Notes: a model not told the origin generated them from the letters alone. A stretch of 64,000 nucleotides of DNA from Bacillus sp. CGMCC 1.16541 (GCF_003184905.1 NZ_QFRU01000004.1:1-64000), one strand, 5' to 3'; counted from the first letter of the stretch, positions 47,420-57,883 are shown. Numbers and translations are program-made.

Positions 47420-48718
47420 TTAAAAGGTTTTTCTTTTAGACGAGGATAGAATCTTTAATTGATCTCGATATTTGGCAACTGTTCGCCGTGAAATCACAAT
47501 GTTATGTTCACTGTCTAACAAATCAACTAGCTTCTGATCGGAATATGGGCTTTTTTTATCTTCTTGATCTACATATTGCTGAAGCAATGTTTTAACGTAC
47601 GCAGTAGACGTATCTGCATCAACTGTTGATTGAATACTATTAGTGAAAAATGACTTCATATCAAACATGCCAAATGGCGTTTGAACATACTTATTTTTTG
47701 TGGCACGACTAATCGTTGACTCATGCACATCGATTATCGATGCCAATTCTTTCATTGTTAAAGGCTTCAAGTAACGCGGGCCTTTTTCAAAAAACGTATG
47801 CTGCTCGATTAATAACGCATCCATAATATCTCTTAATGTCTTTTTTCGTGTAGAAAGCCCTTTAACAATCCATTGAATTTCTCGGTACTTTTCTTGTAAG
47901 TACGAAACAACCTCTGGGTGATGTTGATCTGATAAACTCTGCTCATATCGATTATTAATGCTTATGTTAAGTTCAACATCTTCATTTGCATATGCAATAA
48001 TTTGATTGTGTTCACGCTTAACAATAAAGTCTGGAACAATGAATTTTTCGTGATCGTGAACATATGACAGCCCTGGTCTTGGATTTAACATAAAAAGGTC
48101 ATCGTGAATTTGTTTTAACTGCATAAGTGAGACGCTTAATTTCTTTACTAGTTGAGGCCATTTTTTATAAGCGAAGTCCTCAAAGTATTGTGTTAGTATC
48201 AATTCTGCTTCTGGTGTTAAGCGATCTTTACGCTTTAACTGAAGAAGTAAACACTCTTGCAAACTACGTGCGCCGACACCAGCTGGTTCTAATTGTTGAA
48301 GAATATCCAACATCTTTTCTACTACATGGTTCGGCTTTTTTAAAGATTGAGCAATTTCATCAATCTCTTCTGTTAAATAACCGTTATCATCTAAGCTGTG
48401 AATTAAATACTCCACGCACACTCGTTCATCTTCATTCATCTTAACAAGCATAAGTTGGAGCATGAGATGATCAGTTAACGTTTCTCTTTCTTTAAATCCT
48501 ATCTCTTGATAATTGGGGCTTACTTTCGACTGATGTTGATGATTTCGTTGAATGGAAAAGTTAGGTTCATGAAAATCAATGAGAGGATTATGTAGTGCTT
48601 GTTCTTGAAGAAAAGCAAGCACTTCAAGAGACGAATATTGCAACAAAGAAATAGCTTGTGATAATTCTTTAGACATCGCTAACCGAAGCGACTGGTGTTG
48701 AAATAAACCAATTTGCAT
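47420..48718 (-). CDS. sigL: RNA polymerase sigma-54 factor
   Basis: A protein of 432 residues (SigL of B. subtilis about 436). The N-terminal Gln/Leu-rich activator-contact region (QSLRLAMSKELSQAISLLQYSSLE) is followed by the core-binding region and the C-terminal DNA-binding region with the RpoN box SRRTVAKYRD near residues 410-419, which reads the -24 element. It directs transcription of genes that need an enhancer-binding activator, in Bacillus mainly for levan, arginine, acetoin and branched-chain amino acid use. A SigA-type promoter lies just upstream. No enhancer-binding activator is encoded in the window. Confidence 0.96.
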   Translation of the reverse strand: MQIGLFQHQSLRLAMSKELSQAISLLQYSSLEVLAFLQEQALHNPLIDFHEPNFSIQRNHQHQSKVSPNYQEIGFKERETLTDHLMLQLMLVKMNEDERVCVEYLIHSLDDNGYLTEEIDEIAQSLKKPNHVVEKMLDILQQLEPAGVGARSLQECLLLQLKRKDRLTPEAELILTQYFEDFAYKKWPQLVKKLSVSLMQLKQIHDDLFMLNPRPGLSYVHDHEKFIVPDFIVKREHNQIIAYANEDVELNISINNRYEQSLSDQHHPEVVSYLQEKYREIQWIVKGLSTRKKTLRDIMDALLIEQHTFFEKGPRYLKPLTMKELASIIDVHESTISRATKNKYVQTPFGMFDMKSFFTNSIQSTVDADTSTAYVKTLLQQYVDQEDKKSPYSDQKLVDLLDSEHNIVISRRTVAKYRDQLKILSSSKRKTF

Positions 48719-48739
48719 TTTTTCTCTCCCCTTTTTTCC

Positions 48740-48768
48740 ATTGTACTATAAAGCAACTCTTCCGTCAG
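48740..48768 (-). promoter_or_regulatory. SigA-type promoter of sigL
   Basis: On the minus strand CTGACG (48763-48768), a 17-base spacer and TACAAT (48740-48745) lie just before the sigL ribosome site (GGGGAGAG). Confidence 0.6.
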
Positions 48769-48799
48769 TGGAGGTTTTTGGTCGTGTCAAACCTGTGCG

Positions 48800-48940
48800 C
48801 TACAAGCAGATAGCAGCATGATTTACATACAGAGGGAACAACTACCTGTATAAAAGAGGTTGTTCGTATGATAAGATGTACTTAAATAGCGGGCAAGCAC
48901 CGCACCAACTTTCTGCTCAGTTTCGGCAAGCTGAGCTTTT
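48800..48940 (+). ncRNA. Possible small RNA ending in a strong terminator
   Basis: No gene of any size precedes it on the plus strand, yet 48915-48941 forms a typical terminator: a GCTCAGTTT/AAGCTGAGC stem with CGGC loop, then T5. Upstream is a second hairpin (GGAACAAC/GTTGTTC, about 48827-48866). The 5' end and promoter are not clear. The terminator itself is likely; the RNA is a hypothesis. Confidence 0.35.
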
Positions 48941-48941
48941 T
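48915..48941 (+). terminator. Plus-strand terminator without a matching gene
   Basis: A 9-bp stem with CGGC tetraloop is followed by T5. It points away from sigL and toward the lipoprotein gene, which is read from the other strand. Confidence 0.7.
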
Positions 48942-48952
48942 ATCATTGTATG

Positions 48953-48993
48953 CATAAAAGCTTCGTAACAGGTAAGTTACGAAGCTTTTATGT
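48953..48993. terminator. Terminator of the lipoprotein gene
   Basis: A perfect ATAAAAGCTTCGTAAC/GTTACGAAGCTTTTAT palindrome works in both directions, just after the lipoprotein stop codon. Confidence 0.85.
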
Positions 48994-49001
48994 GTGTTTT
49001 T

Positions 49002-49688
49002 TTATTTTTTAATTGTACGTGCCATTTCTAAGAATGGTGCTACATCATCGCTACCTTTTTTTATGTAAATTGTAAGTTGCATTGGTGTTTCACCTTTCAC
49101 TAAGATCGAATGAACTTCATCTTCCTCTGTATATGATTCATACCATACAGCATCTTGAAGCATTTCTTCTTGATCGATATCTTCGCGTGGCTTGGCATTC
49201 GGATCAATAGCGATGGCCATTTGTTTCATGTTTTCTTCTACTTCTTCAATGGTCATATCTTCAGGAATCATTTCAATACGCATGAATGTATGCTCATCGT
49301 CTGAACGTGTGATAATATCTTTTCTCGGTTCTTCTTCAATTAATTCATATCCATCTAATAGTTGAATTGCATAGTCTTGATTATCGCTCGTTGCAACAGT
49401 TCCAATTTTCTCAGTCGTTTGCTCACTTGTTTCAACAGAAGTGTTTTCTTCTTGTGTTAATTCTTCTGTTGATTCTTCTACTGTTTCTGAAGTATTCTCT
49501 TTCTCTTGTTCGTCTACCGTTTCGCCCGCAGTACCATTTTCTACAGACTGATCTGCTGTTTCTTCTGTTGTCTTATTGTTGTTTTCTGCAGGCTGAGTCG
49601 ACCCATTTGATTGGCTACTTGTCCCACATCCAGTTAAAAGAAAAGCTAAGCACGTACTGATAATAAAAAATTTATTAAACGATTTCAT
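49002..49688 (-). CDS. Lipoprotein with Glu/Thr-rich linker, function unknown
   Basis: The signal peptide ends in the lipobox LLTGC (Cys21). Residues 25-95 are a low-complexity linker of Glu, Thr, Ser and Gln. The C-terminal 130 residues form a small mixed alpha/beta domain (DNQDYAIQLLDGYELIEEEPR..., DAVWYESYTEEDEVHSILVK, closing VAPFLEMARTIKK) like other surface lipoproteins of Bacillus. The linker may span the cell wall. A GGGAGG site precedes the ATG. It is flanked by its own terminator, downstream of tRNA-Arg. I do not recognise a function. Confidence 0.8.
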   Translation of the reverse strand: MKSFNKFFIISTCLAFLLTGCGTSSQSNGSTQPAENNNKTTEETADQSVENGTAGETVDEQEKENTSETVEESTEELTQEENTSVETSEQTTEKIGTVATSDNQDYAIQLLDGYELIEEEPRKDIITRSDDEHTFMRIEMIPEDMTIEEVEENMKQMAIAIDPNAKPREDIDQEEMLQDAVWYESYTEEDEVHSILVKGETPMQLTIYIKKGSDDVAPFLEMARTIKK

Positions 49689-49853
49689 GTTTCTTCCTCC
49701 CTAGCTGTCATTTTCCTTCTACTTTTGTTTTAAATCATTCTTTCCTATTTGGCAAGTATGCCCAATGTAATACGCCACCTACTGTATAGGTCGGACGAAA
49801 TAATAAAAATGTTATATAATCATGAAAAATTTTCATTACTCTTAGAAATATAC

Positions 49854-49888
49854 ATAAAAAGTGGTTGTGCACGATGTACACAACCATT
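49854..49888 (-). terminator. Terminator of tRNA-Arg
   Basis: The stem TGGTTGTG/CACAACCA is followed on the minus strand by CTTTTT, directly after the tRNA 3' end. Confidence 0.85.
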
Positions 49889-49894
49889 GAAAGA

Positions 49895-49966
49895 CGCCCT
49901 CGACAGGATTCGAACCCACCCTAAGAGAACCGGAATCTCTTGTGCTATCCACTACACTACGAGGGC
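49895..49966 (-). tRNA. tRNA-Arg (anticodon CCG)
   Basis: The acceptor stem GCCCTCG/CGAGGGC, the anticodon arm AGAGA-TTCCGGT-TCTCT (anticodon CCG, reads CGG) and a T arm with GGTTCGAATCC are all present. CCA is not encoded. A tRNA-Arg gene in this neighbourhood fits Bacillus gene order. Confidence 0.96.
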
Positions 49967-50123
49967 CTATTTTTAATATTGTACTCAACATTATAGGCAA
50001 CAAACAAAATCTTTTCAAGTGAGTAAGACGTTTATTTTTAGCAAAACAAGGGAAAAACTTTTATTATGTGATAAAAGGAATACATATTAAAGAGAGCGAA
50101 TACATGTAAAGTAACCTCTTTTG

Positions 50124-50153
50124 TTTGACCTTTATTGACCTTAGATGTATTAT
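50124..50153 (+). promoter_or_regulatory. clpP promoter with CtsR operator
   Basis: TTTGACCTTTATTGACCTT (50124-50142) is, in reverse complement, the CtsR heptad repeat AGGTCAAtaaAGGTCAAA. It overlaps a SigA-type promoter: TTGACC at 50125-50130, 17-base spacer, TATTAT at 50148-50153. Heat and protein damage should therefore derepress clpP. Confidence 0.88.
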
Positions 50154-50194
50154 AAAGTTACATAACAAATTATTCTTGTTGAGGAGGAATTTTA

Positions 50195-50782
50195 ATGAAT
50201 TTAATTCCTACAGTTATCGAACAAACAAACCGTGGTGAACGTGCTTACGACATTTATTCACGTTTATTAAAAGACCGCATCATCATGCTAGGTAGCGCAA
50301 TTGATGATAATGTGGCAAACTCAATTGTGTCTCAGCTTCTATTTTTAGCAGCTGAAGATCCAGAGAAAGACATCTCTTTATATATTAATAGCCCTGGTGG
50401 TTCTATCACAGCAGGTATGGCAATCTACGACACAATGCAATTTATTAAGCCAAAAGTATCAACAATTTGTATTGGTATGGCAGCGTCAATGGGTGCTTTC
50501 TTACTTGCTGCTGGTGAGCCTGGTAAGCGTTTCGCATTACCAAACAGTGAAGTCATGATTCACCAACCATTAGGTGGTGCACAAGGTCAAGCAACTGAAA
50601 TTGAGATCGCTGCAAAGCGTATTCTTTTCTTACGCGAAAAGTTAAATACCATTCTAGCAGAACGTACAGGTCAACCAATCGAAGTGATTGAGCGCGACAC
50701 AGATCGCGATAACTTCATGACGGCTGAACGAGCACTAGAGTATGGTTTAATCGACAAAGTGTTAGCGAATGACCCTAAATAA
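50195..50782 (+). CDS. clpP: ATP-dependent Clp protease proteolytic subunit
   Basis: A serine peptidase of 195 residues forming the tetradecameric chamber used by ClpC, ClpX and ClpE. The catalytic triad is Ser98 (GMAASMGAF), His123 (VMIHQP) and Asp172 (DTDRDNF). A strong GAGGAGGAA ribosome site precedes the ATG. It is the only plus-strand gene in the right half of the window, monocistronic, under a CtsR-controlled promoter and ended by a hairpin. Confidence 0.98.
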   Translation: MNLIPTVIEQTNRGERAYDIYSRLLKDRIIMLGSAIDDNVANSIVSQLLFLAAEDPEKDISLYINSPGGSITAGMAIYDTMQFIKPKVSTICIGMAASMGAFLLAAGEPGKRFALPNSEVMIHQPLGGAQGQATEIEIAAKRILFLREKLNTILAERTGQPIEVIERDTDRDNFMTAERALEYGLIDKVLANDPK

Positions 50783-50787
50783 GTAAA

Positions 50788-50821
50788 TAAAAAGGAGTGC
50801 TCTCGCACTCCTTTTTTATTT
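50788..50821. terminator. Terminator of clpP (bidirectional)
   Basis: AAAAAGGAGTGC/GCACTCCTTTTTT hairpin between clpP and crh, which converge. Confidence 0.9.
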
Positions 50822-50861
50822 ACTCAAAAACTCTATCACCAGATTTATGAATACCACACTC

Positions 50862-51119
50862 TTATGCTTCTTGTTGAACGTAGCTCACTAGTGCTTCAAG
50901 CGCTTCTTGTTCGTCAGCTCCGTCAGCAATTAACGTAACAGTTGAGCCTGCTCCTATTGCTAAACTCATCAGCCCCATGATGCTTTTTGCATTTACCTTT
51001 TTACCATCTTTCTCTAAATAAACATCTGATGTGAAGCGATTTGCCTCTTGTACAAACATAGCAGCTGGGCGTGCTTGTAATCCTGACTTTAATAATACAT
51101 CCACTTGTTTTTCAACCAT
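50862..51119 (-). CDS. crh: HPr-like catabolite repression protein Crh
   Basis: An HPr-fold protein of 85 residues. The regulatory Ser46 is kept (NAKSIMGL), while the phosphotransfer His15 of HPr is Gln15 (SGLQARPAA). So it cannot take part in PTS transfer but, when phosphorylated on Ser46 by HPrK, can serve as corepressor of CcpA. It is the last gene of yvcI-rapZ-yvcK-whiA-crh, 63 bases after whiA. Confidence 0.96.
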   Translation of the reverse strand: MVEKQVDVLLKSGLQARPAAMFVQEANRFTSDVYLEKDGKKVNAKSIMGLMSLAIGAGSTVTLIADGADEQEALEALVSYVQQEA

Positions 51120-51182
51120 TTAAAATTCCTCCTCTATGCTACCCCTGATTTATCTTTTATAAATGAACAGCCAATCCTTTTG

Positions 51183-52124
51183 TTAAACGGGTTGACCAGC
51201 TCGTAACTTATCAGCAATTTCATCAATTTTACGCAAGCGATGGTTAATACCTGACTTACTAATCGTTCCACCCGACACCATTTCACCTAACTCTTTTAAT
51301 GTCACGTCTTGATACTCAACACGTAGTCGAGCAATTTCTTTCAACTTATCAGGAAGAACATCAAGTCCCACTGTTTCTTCAATGTAACGGATGTTATCCA
51401 CCTGACGAATGGCAGCACCAATTGTCTTATTTAAGTTCGCTGTTTCACAGTTAACAAGTCGATTAACAGAGTTACGCATGTCACGAACAATTCGTACATC
51501 TTCAAAACGAAGAAGAGCACTATGAGCGCCAATAATACTCAAAAACTCTGTGATTTTTTCAGCTTCTTTCAAGTACGTGATAAATCCTTTTTTGCGTTCT
51601 AGCGTTTTGCTGTTCAAATCAAAAACGTTCATCAATTCACATAAAGAATCATTGTGTTCACTATATAAAGAAAAAATCTCTACATGGTAAGATGATGTTT
51701 CTGGATTGTTAATAGATCCCCCAGCTAAAAACGCACCTCGCAAATAAGAACGCTTACAACATTTTTTCTTAATAAGATCGTTCGAGATTGAACGAATAAA
51801 CGTAAAGTCCTGATTCAAGATTTTTAAATCTTCTAAAATCATGCGGGCTTTTTCAATTAAACGAACAATGTAGACGTTATTTTTCTTTAGACGCATTTTT
51901 TTTCGAACGAGTAACTCTACAGACACTTCATAACTTTTCTTCAACAGCGTGTAAATTCTCCGTGCAATCGCTGCATTCTCCGTCTGAACATCTACAGTTA
52001 AGTTCCTGTTTGAAAAAGATAGAGATCCATTCATTCGAATCAAGGCAGACAACTCTGCTTTCGCACAGCAACTTTTCACTTCTAAATTCGTTAATTCTTT
52101 TTTTGTTTCTGATGCAAATGACAA
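51183..52124 (-). CDS. whiA: DNA-binding protein WhiA (YvcL)
   Basis: A protein of 313 residues made of an N-terminal pair of LAGLIDADG homing-endonuclease-like domains (without nuclease function) and a C-terminal helix-turn-helix ([27 protein letters not shown]). In Bacillus it affects cell division and chromosome segregation. TTG at 52124 is preferred: GGAGGTG lies 5 bases upstream and the protein then begins with [10 protein letters not shown], as in B. subtilis. The longer ATG frame from 52265 adds 47 residues that overlap yvcK. Confidence 0.93.
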   Translation of the reverse strand: MSFASETKKELTNLEVKSCCAKAELSALIRMNGSLSFSNRNLTVDVQTENAAIARRIYTLLKKSYEVSVELLVRKKMRLKKNNVYIVRLIEKARMILEDLKILNQDFTFIRSISNDLIKKKCCKRSYLRGAFLAGGSINNPETSSYHVEIFSLYSEHNDSLCELMNVFDLNSKTLERKKGFITYLKEAEKITEFLSIIGAHSALLRFEDVRIVRDMRNSVNRLVNCETANLNKTIGAAIRQVDNIRYIEETVGLDVLPDKLKEIARLRVEYQDVTLKELGEMVSGGTISKSGINHRLRKIDEIADKLRAGQPV

Positions 52125-52242
52125 TTTCGCACCTCCGTTCACTACTAAAATTCTTCTATATGTTAGGGCAAAATTTTTATAAAAGTAGACGTAACGTCTA
52201 TTATAAAGTTCATTTGCTTGAGGTGCACGCGTTTGCACTCGG

Positions 52243-53226
52243 TTATTCTTTTTCGTACTTCTCACCCAAAGATTCGATGGAAGAAAAAATAAGCTCTGCG
52301 ACTTTTTTTGTGTTATGCCGAATCACATTTCCATCGTATTGAATAATATGATCTTCCATGACATGTAACCCTAATTTAAGCAATTCATTTTGATCATACT
52401 CAACAGGTTGTGCTTGTTCAACTTCATATCGTTGCTTTAGTTTTAACGGAATAGGACCGTTATTGACAATAATGGCATCAAGAAATGCAGATGGCATGTG
52501 AGCATAAAGTGCTTTCACATGGTCACTTGCTTTATATCCCATTGTTTCTCCAAATTGCGTCATCACATTACAAACGTACACTTTTTTCGCAGTTGCCTTA
52601 CATATCTCTTCAGCAATCTCTGGTACAAGTAGATTAGGTAAGATACTTGTATACAAACTGCCCGGACCTAAAATAATTAAATCTGCACGTCGAATTGCTT
52701 TTATCGTTTCAACTAACGGTTTCACATCAGGTGGAGATAAAGACACACGCTTTATTTGCTTCCCAGCTTTAGGGATTTTTGATTCTCCCTTCACAATTGA
52801 GCCATCCATCATCTCTGCATGAAGAACAACGCTTCGATTTGCAGCAGGTAACACCTTTCCGCGTACGTTTAATACTTTACTCATTTCACGAATGGCGTGT
52901 ACAAAATCACCTGTAATGGAGGTCATTGCAGCGAGAAGTAGGTTACCTAAGGAATGACCTGTTAGCTCATTCCCCGCTCCAAAACGATGCTGAAAGAGCT
53001 CTTCTACAAGTGGCTCAACATCCGATAGCGCCACAAGTACATTTCGAATATCTCCCGGAGCAGGAATTTCTAACTCATCCCTTAATCTACCTGAACTTCC
53101 TCCATCATCTGCAACGGTTACAATCGCTGTAATATCAAGAGGGTAATTTTTCAACCCTCTTAATAAGACAGATAGTCCCGTTCCTCCCCCAATGACGACA
53201 ACCTTAGGCTGTTGTTCATTTGTCAT
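52243..53226 (-). CDS. yvcK: YvcK/CofD-like protein (gluconeogenesis factor)
   Basis: A 327-residue member of the CofD-like family with the N-terminal Rossmann-type motif [17 protein letters not shown] and a later [15 protein letters not shown]. In B. subtilis YvcK binds UDP-sugars and is needed for growth on gluconeogenic carbon and for correct cell shape. It overlaps the end of rapZ by four bases and precedes whiA, the conserved order. Confidence 0.95.
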   Translation of the reverse strand: MTNEQQPKVVVIGGGTGLSVLLRGLKNYPLDITAIVTVADDGGSSGRLRDELEIPAPGDIRNVLVALSDVEPLVEELFQHRFGAGNELTGHSLGNLLLAAMTSITGDFVHAIREMSKVLNVRGKVLPAANRSVVLHAEMMDGSIVKGESKIPKAGKQIKRVSLSPPDVKPLVETIKAIRRADLIILGPGSLYTSILPNLLVPEIAEEICKATAKKVYVCNVMTQFGETMGYKASDHVKALYAHMPSAFLDAIIVNNGPIPLKLKQRYEVEQAQPVEYDQNELLKLGLHVMEDHIIQYDGNVIRHNTKKVAELIFSSIESLGEKYEKE

Positions 53227-54116
53227 CTATATTTGTCCTTTCTCCTCTCGATGTCTCGATGAGAAATATGGGTTTTATATTCTGTTTGAAAGTGACGGCC
53301 AATATGTTCAGTTAAAGCAACAGAACGATGCTGTCCTCCGGTACAACCAATGGCTACAACAAGTTGACTTTTTCCTTCTCGCTTGTACTGAGGCAACATG
53401 AATGTAAGTAAATCCAACACTTTTTCGAGGAATTTTTGCGTTTCATTCCACTTTAATACATATGTTGATACTTCTTCTTCTAAGCCTGTTTTTGGTCTCA
53501 TATGATCAATATAATGCGGGTTAGGTAAGAATCGAACGTCAAAGACTAAGTCAGCATCAATCGGAAGTCCATATTTAAAACCAAATGACATGACATTCAA
53601 TGTAAACACTTGTGAGGCATGACTTGAAAACTGCTCAATAATTTTATCTCGAAGCTCACGTGGCTTTAAGTCAGATGTATCATAAATCATCTGCGCTCTT
53701 CCTTTTAACTCTTCAAGTAGCTCTCGTTCTGTTTGAATGCCATCTAACGGCAAACCTGCTTGCGCTAATGGATGTGAACGTCTCGTCTCTTTATATCTCG
53801 TCACAAGTACGTTATCCTTCGCATCAAGAAATAGAATTTGTGGTGTAATCCATGTTGTTTCAGCCATATTATCTAACGCTTCAAACAAACTTTCAAAAAA
53901 CTCACGACCACGCAAATCCATCACAAGTGCGACTTTATTCATCTTGTTTCCTGATTCTTTCATTAGTTCAAGAAATTTGGGCAATAACGTTGGGGGAAGA
54001 TTGTCTACACAAAAAAAGCCTAAGTCCTCAAAACTTTGAATGGCAACGGTTTTCCCTGCCCCTGACATTCCTGTAATAATGACGAGTTGAATATCGTTTA
54101 CAGCACCAACACTCAT
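53223..54116 (-). CDS. rapZ: RNase adapter/nucleotide-binding protein RapZ (YvcJ)
   Basis: A P-loop protein of 297 residues. Walker A is GMSGAGKT at residues 16-23, and a Walker B-like region is [12 protein letters not shown]. The C-terminal domain has [16 protein letters not shown]. In E. coli RapZ guides RNase E to a small RNA; in Bacillus YvcJ binds and hydrolyses nucleotides and affects competence. The stop overlaps the yvcK start by four bases. It lies 94 bases after the Nudix gene. Confidence 0.95.
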   Translation of the reverse strand: MSVGAVNDIQLVIITGMSGAGKTVAIQSFEDLGFFCVDNLPPTLLPKFLELMKESGNKMNKVALVMDLRGREFFESLFEALDNMAETTWITPQILFLDAKDNVLVTRYKETRRSHPLAQAGLPLDGIQTERELLEELKGRAQMIYDTSDLKPRELRDKIIEQFSSHASQVFTLNVMSFGFKYGLPIDADLVFDVRFLPNPHYIDHMRPKTGLEEEVSTYVLKWNETQKFLEKVLDLLTFMLPQYKREGKSQLVVAIGCTGGQHRSVALTEHIGRHFQTEYKTHISHRDIERRKDKYR

Positions 54117-54210
54117 TTCTTTTGCCCCCTATTACACCTTAAAATAGATCATGAATCCTGTACCACTTTATGTGTCGATTTTGATTTTACAATCACTGGT
54201 CAATCAACCT

Positions 54211-54669
54211 TTAACACGGATCAATTCGATATGATAGTAATTCAAAATCCGTTGTATACGTAAAGTTTCCATAAATGACTCCAGATCCTTTAGCTACATA
54301 ATCAATAATATGATAATCACCTGGTGCCATCGGTAGCTCACTGACACCCGATAAGTCATGCCAGCCCAGCTTTCCCTCTTCTGATTCTAGCACATTTGTC
54401 CCATCAAAATCTGTAGCAAAAAAAGTAAACATCATCCACTCTGATGTCACTTGGTCATTTTCTTTCATTGTAAAGGTAAACACGCCTTTGATCGTAGGGT
54501 TTTTTAAATATATTCCCGTTTCTTCACGATATTCACGTACAACGGAATCTTTTATGGATTCCCCTTGCTCCATCTTGCCTCCTGGGGCCACCCACCAATT
54601 ACGTCGTGGTTTTTGAAGCAATAACACTTTATTGTCTTTTACTACTACACAATTTGTGACCCTTTGCAT
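54211..54669 (-). CDS. yvcI: Nudix hydrolase (YvcI family)
   Basis: A protein of 152 residues with the Nudix box GGKMEQGES...REYREETGI (GX5EX7REUXEEXGU) near residues 33-58. B. subtilis YvcI, at the same place before yvcJ, is a Nudix enzyme of about 158 residues. The ATG at 54669 with GAGGTGG upstream is preferred; the longer frame to 54735 adds residues unlike the family. It is the first gene of the operon, behind a leader of about 310 bases that carries a hairpin. Confidence 0.9.
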   Translation of the reverse strand: MQRVTNCVVVKDNKVLLLQKPRRNWWVAPGGKMEQGESIKDSVVREYREETGIYLKNPTIKGVFTFTMKENDQVTSEWMMFTFFATDFDGTNVLESEEGKLGWHDLSGVSELPMAPGDYHIIDYVAKGSGVIYGNFTYTTDFELLSYRIDPC

Positions 54670-54927
54670 CTTTTCCACCTCTATATGTTTAGCTATTTTT
54701 ACAAACGTTGTTGAAACAAAAACCTCAAGGAACAAGCAGAGTTTCAGTGTCCTCTACCTACATGCAACAATCCTTTAAAAACAGCAATCATTTTTTATAA
54801 CTAAAAGAAGAAACGATTCTTCTTTACTATCCAAACTATGTCCCTACTCCATAACCTATTATCTCTTCTACAATAAATGAATGAAATAAAGACGATTACT
54901 CAGCCTCTTGAATTTAACATAAAAGGG

Positions 54928-54979
54928 CTAGAAGATTGGACATCACAAGCTCTTCCGTGATGTCCCACCTTCTAAATCG
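54928..54979 (-). other. Hairpin at the 5' end of the yvcI operon leader
   Basis: AGAAG-3nt-GGACATCAC pairs with GTGATGTCC-3nt-CTTCT around a 10-base loop. It starts within about 10 bases of the predicted transcription start and is followed on the minus strand by CTAGCCCTTTT. It could stabilise the 5' end of the mRNA or terminate it early. Confidence 0.5.
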
Positions 54980-54989
54980 ATGTATAGTT

Positions 54990-55019
54990 ATTATACTATG
55001 AACTGATTGGGAGACTCAA
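54990..55019 (-). promoter_or_regulatory. SigA-type promoter of the yvcI operon
   Basis: TTGAGT (55014-55019), 18-base spacer and TATAAT (54990-54995) on the minus strand; start expected near 54983. The 604-base gap between yvcI and trxB otherwise holds only a hairpin and the trxB terminator. Confidence 0.7.
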
Positions 55020-55073
55020 CGTAAACGACAATCTCTTTCGCACTTTTCTGACAACAAAACCACCTGTCAAATC

Positions 55074-55109
55074 TAAAAAAAAGGAGCACAGATATCATTC
55101 CTGTGCTCC
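55074..55109 (-). terminator. Terminator of trxB
   Basis: The perfect stem GGAGCACAG/CTGTGCTCC is followed on the minus strand by T8. It lies 165 bases downstream of the trxB stop. Confidence 0.88.
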
Positions 55110-55273
55110 AAACAAATATATTTTATAAAAGGGGGTCAATTACTATTTACATAGTACCTTATTAATGTTTCAACAGTGTTACAGAACAATTAAAACCGAA
55201 TTACGTTTTAATCAACGGCTATTTGTCCCACTACGAAACAGGAAAGAAGCCCCTTTCTTCGACATACTTCTTA

Positions 55274-56242
<969 letters not shown>

Positions 56243-56309
56243 TCATGTCTAGGAAATTTGTCTCTACATCTATCCTATAATTTGTTGTTTCTACCGTCTA
56301 TTTTTTTGC

Positions 56310-57803
56310 TCATTGTAAAAGCATATGCACCGTTTTCACATATTTCGCAACAGTAGACGTAGAAATCGAATAAAGCGCAGCTATATTTGCTTGTGTCACT
56401 TTTTCATTTTGCTGCTTTTTCCACCAGTACGTAACAGCTGAAGCCCAGCCATTTACATTGACATGCTGAAAATCAACTTGATGCTCCTTTACTTTTGTAA
56501 ACACAAAGAACCAAAAAGAAAGTAAATCATGAAGTTGTTTATTATGACCAACTTCCGCTTTTATTAGTTCTGCTACTTCAAAAACAACATGCTGCTTATC
56601 TTGCCATACGTATGAATAGACCTCTTCAATAAGAGGGTGACTTTGTAATGATAAGCGCACATGTTCTAAAAGCAGAAATCGCTCTTTCTCCTTTAAACGT
56701 GTAACTAAATAAAGGCCATGTAATTGCTCTTCAATCAAAGAGTTTTTACATTTTTGTTTGATTTGCTCAACAAGTTTCATTTGATCATAATCAGAAGACG
56801 TTTTCGCTACTAACCACGGCTCTTCTCCTTCTTTTTCTGGCATTTCCTCCATTGTACGAATCCAAGCGTTTTTCGCTAATGTTTCATTGCCGATGTGGTA
56901 AGAAGAATGAGATAACCAATAATAGAAATTGCCGTCCCCTTCAAATCCAGTTTTGTACAGCTGTCGAAGCCATTTATATGCAAGCTCATATTGACCGATA
57001 AGGGCAAACGTCGCTCCTAATTTATAACGATGTTCAATCGAGATAGGATAAACAAGTTTAAGTTGGTTTGTTAAATCCGTCACTTGTTCATCTTGTTGAC
57101 AGTAATAATAAAAGATTAATTTATTGCATAAAGCATGGAGGTTGCCAGGGCTTTTTTGTAACACGTCATCTAAGATTGCCATTGCCTCATCTACTTGATT
57201 TAAATAGAAATGAGTAAGCGCTAAATTATTATGAGCCGACCAAAACTCAGGATAATCCGTAATAATCTCATTTAAAAGATCCATTGCTTCTTCAAATTTC
57301 GTTTGTTCTAACAGTAGCTTTGCTTTTTCTTGTTTGACGATCAGAAGGTCATCTTGTTGATGAAAGTCGTCTTCCTCATCTTCCACTTCGATGGAAAGCA
57401 GATCTAATAAATCTTCTGCATCTTCTAGGAATTCGCCATCCTCATGTTTATCCATATAGCGATTTGCATACTTTTGTGCTTCTTGAAACAACCCAAGGTG
57501 TGCGTAGTTATTTGCAATAAAGTAGTAACAATCCGCTAATTCTTCATCCATCTCATCAACAATAGTAAACAACAATTGATTTGATTGTTGATATTCACCT
57601 AACTCTGTTAAAACAGTAGCCAATTGACAAACAATAATTGGATCTTTCGGGTCTAATTCCATCGCGCGCTCTAAATATCTTTTCGCTTTGTACAAATCTT
57701 GTTTTCGATAAGCTTTTAAAGCTTTTTCAAAGTAATAATCACCGGTTTGTAAAAACGGAACGACTTGCGCAACTCTGTTTTTGGCATTTGAGTGTTTTCC
57801 CAT
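56310..57803 (-). CDS. yvcD: TPR-repeat protein YvcD-like, with C-terminal HTH-like end
   Basis: A 497-residue soluble helical protein. Tetratricopeptide repeats are clear at about 25-115 (YYFEKALKAYRKQDLYKAKRYLERAMELDPKDP and next units; shown in outline) and 165-270, with an acidic linker between. The last 40 residues read like a helix-turn-helix (TQANIAALYSISTSTVAKYV). ATG at 57803 with GGAGG upstream is preferred over TTG at 57815. It lies between hisI and trxB, as yvcD does in B. subtilis. Function unknown; partner proteins or nucleic acid binding are possible. Confidence 0.85.
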   Translation of the reverse strand: MGKHSNAKNRVAQVVPFLQTGDYYFEKALKAYRKQDLYKAKRYLERAMELDPKDPIIVCQLATVLTELGEYQQSNQLLFTIVDEMDEELADCYYFIANNYAHLGLFQEAQKYANRYMDKHEDGEFLEDAEDLLDLLSIEVEDEEDDFHQQDDLLIVKQEKAKLLLEQTKFEEAMDLLNEIITDYPEFWSAHNNLALTHFYLNQVDEAMAILDDVLQKSPGNLHALCNKLIFYYYCQQDEQVTDLTNQLKLVYPISIEHRYKLGATFALIGQYELAYKWLRQLYKTGFEGDGNFYYWLSHSSYHIGNETLAKNAWIRTMEEMPEKEGEEPWLVAKTSSDYDQMKLVEQIKQKCKNSLIEEQLHGLYLVTRLKEKERFLLLEHVRLSLQSHPLIEEVYSYVWQDKQHVVFEVAELIKAEVGHNKQLHDLLSFWFFVFTKVKEHQVDFQHVNVNGWASAVTYWWKKQQNEKVTQANIAALYSISTSTVAKYVKTVHMLLQ

Positions 57804-57883
57804 TAAATCCTCCAAATAGTCGATATTTCAACGTTCGTAGTATATCATACTTCCCACTTCGATTCACACACCTATTTTAAGAC

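Noticed and set aside
52125-52265. ATG-started N-terminal extension of whiA
   Set aside because: It overlaps the yvcK end, has no family similarity, and a TTG with a near-ideal GGAGGTG site gives the known N terminus.
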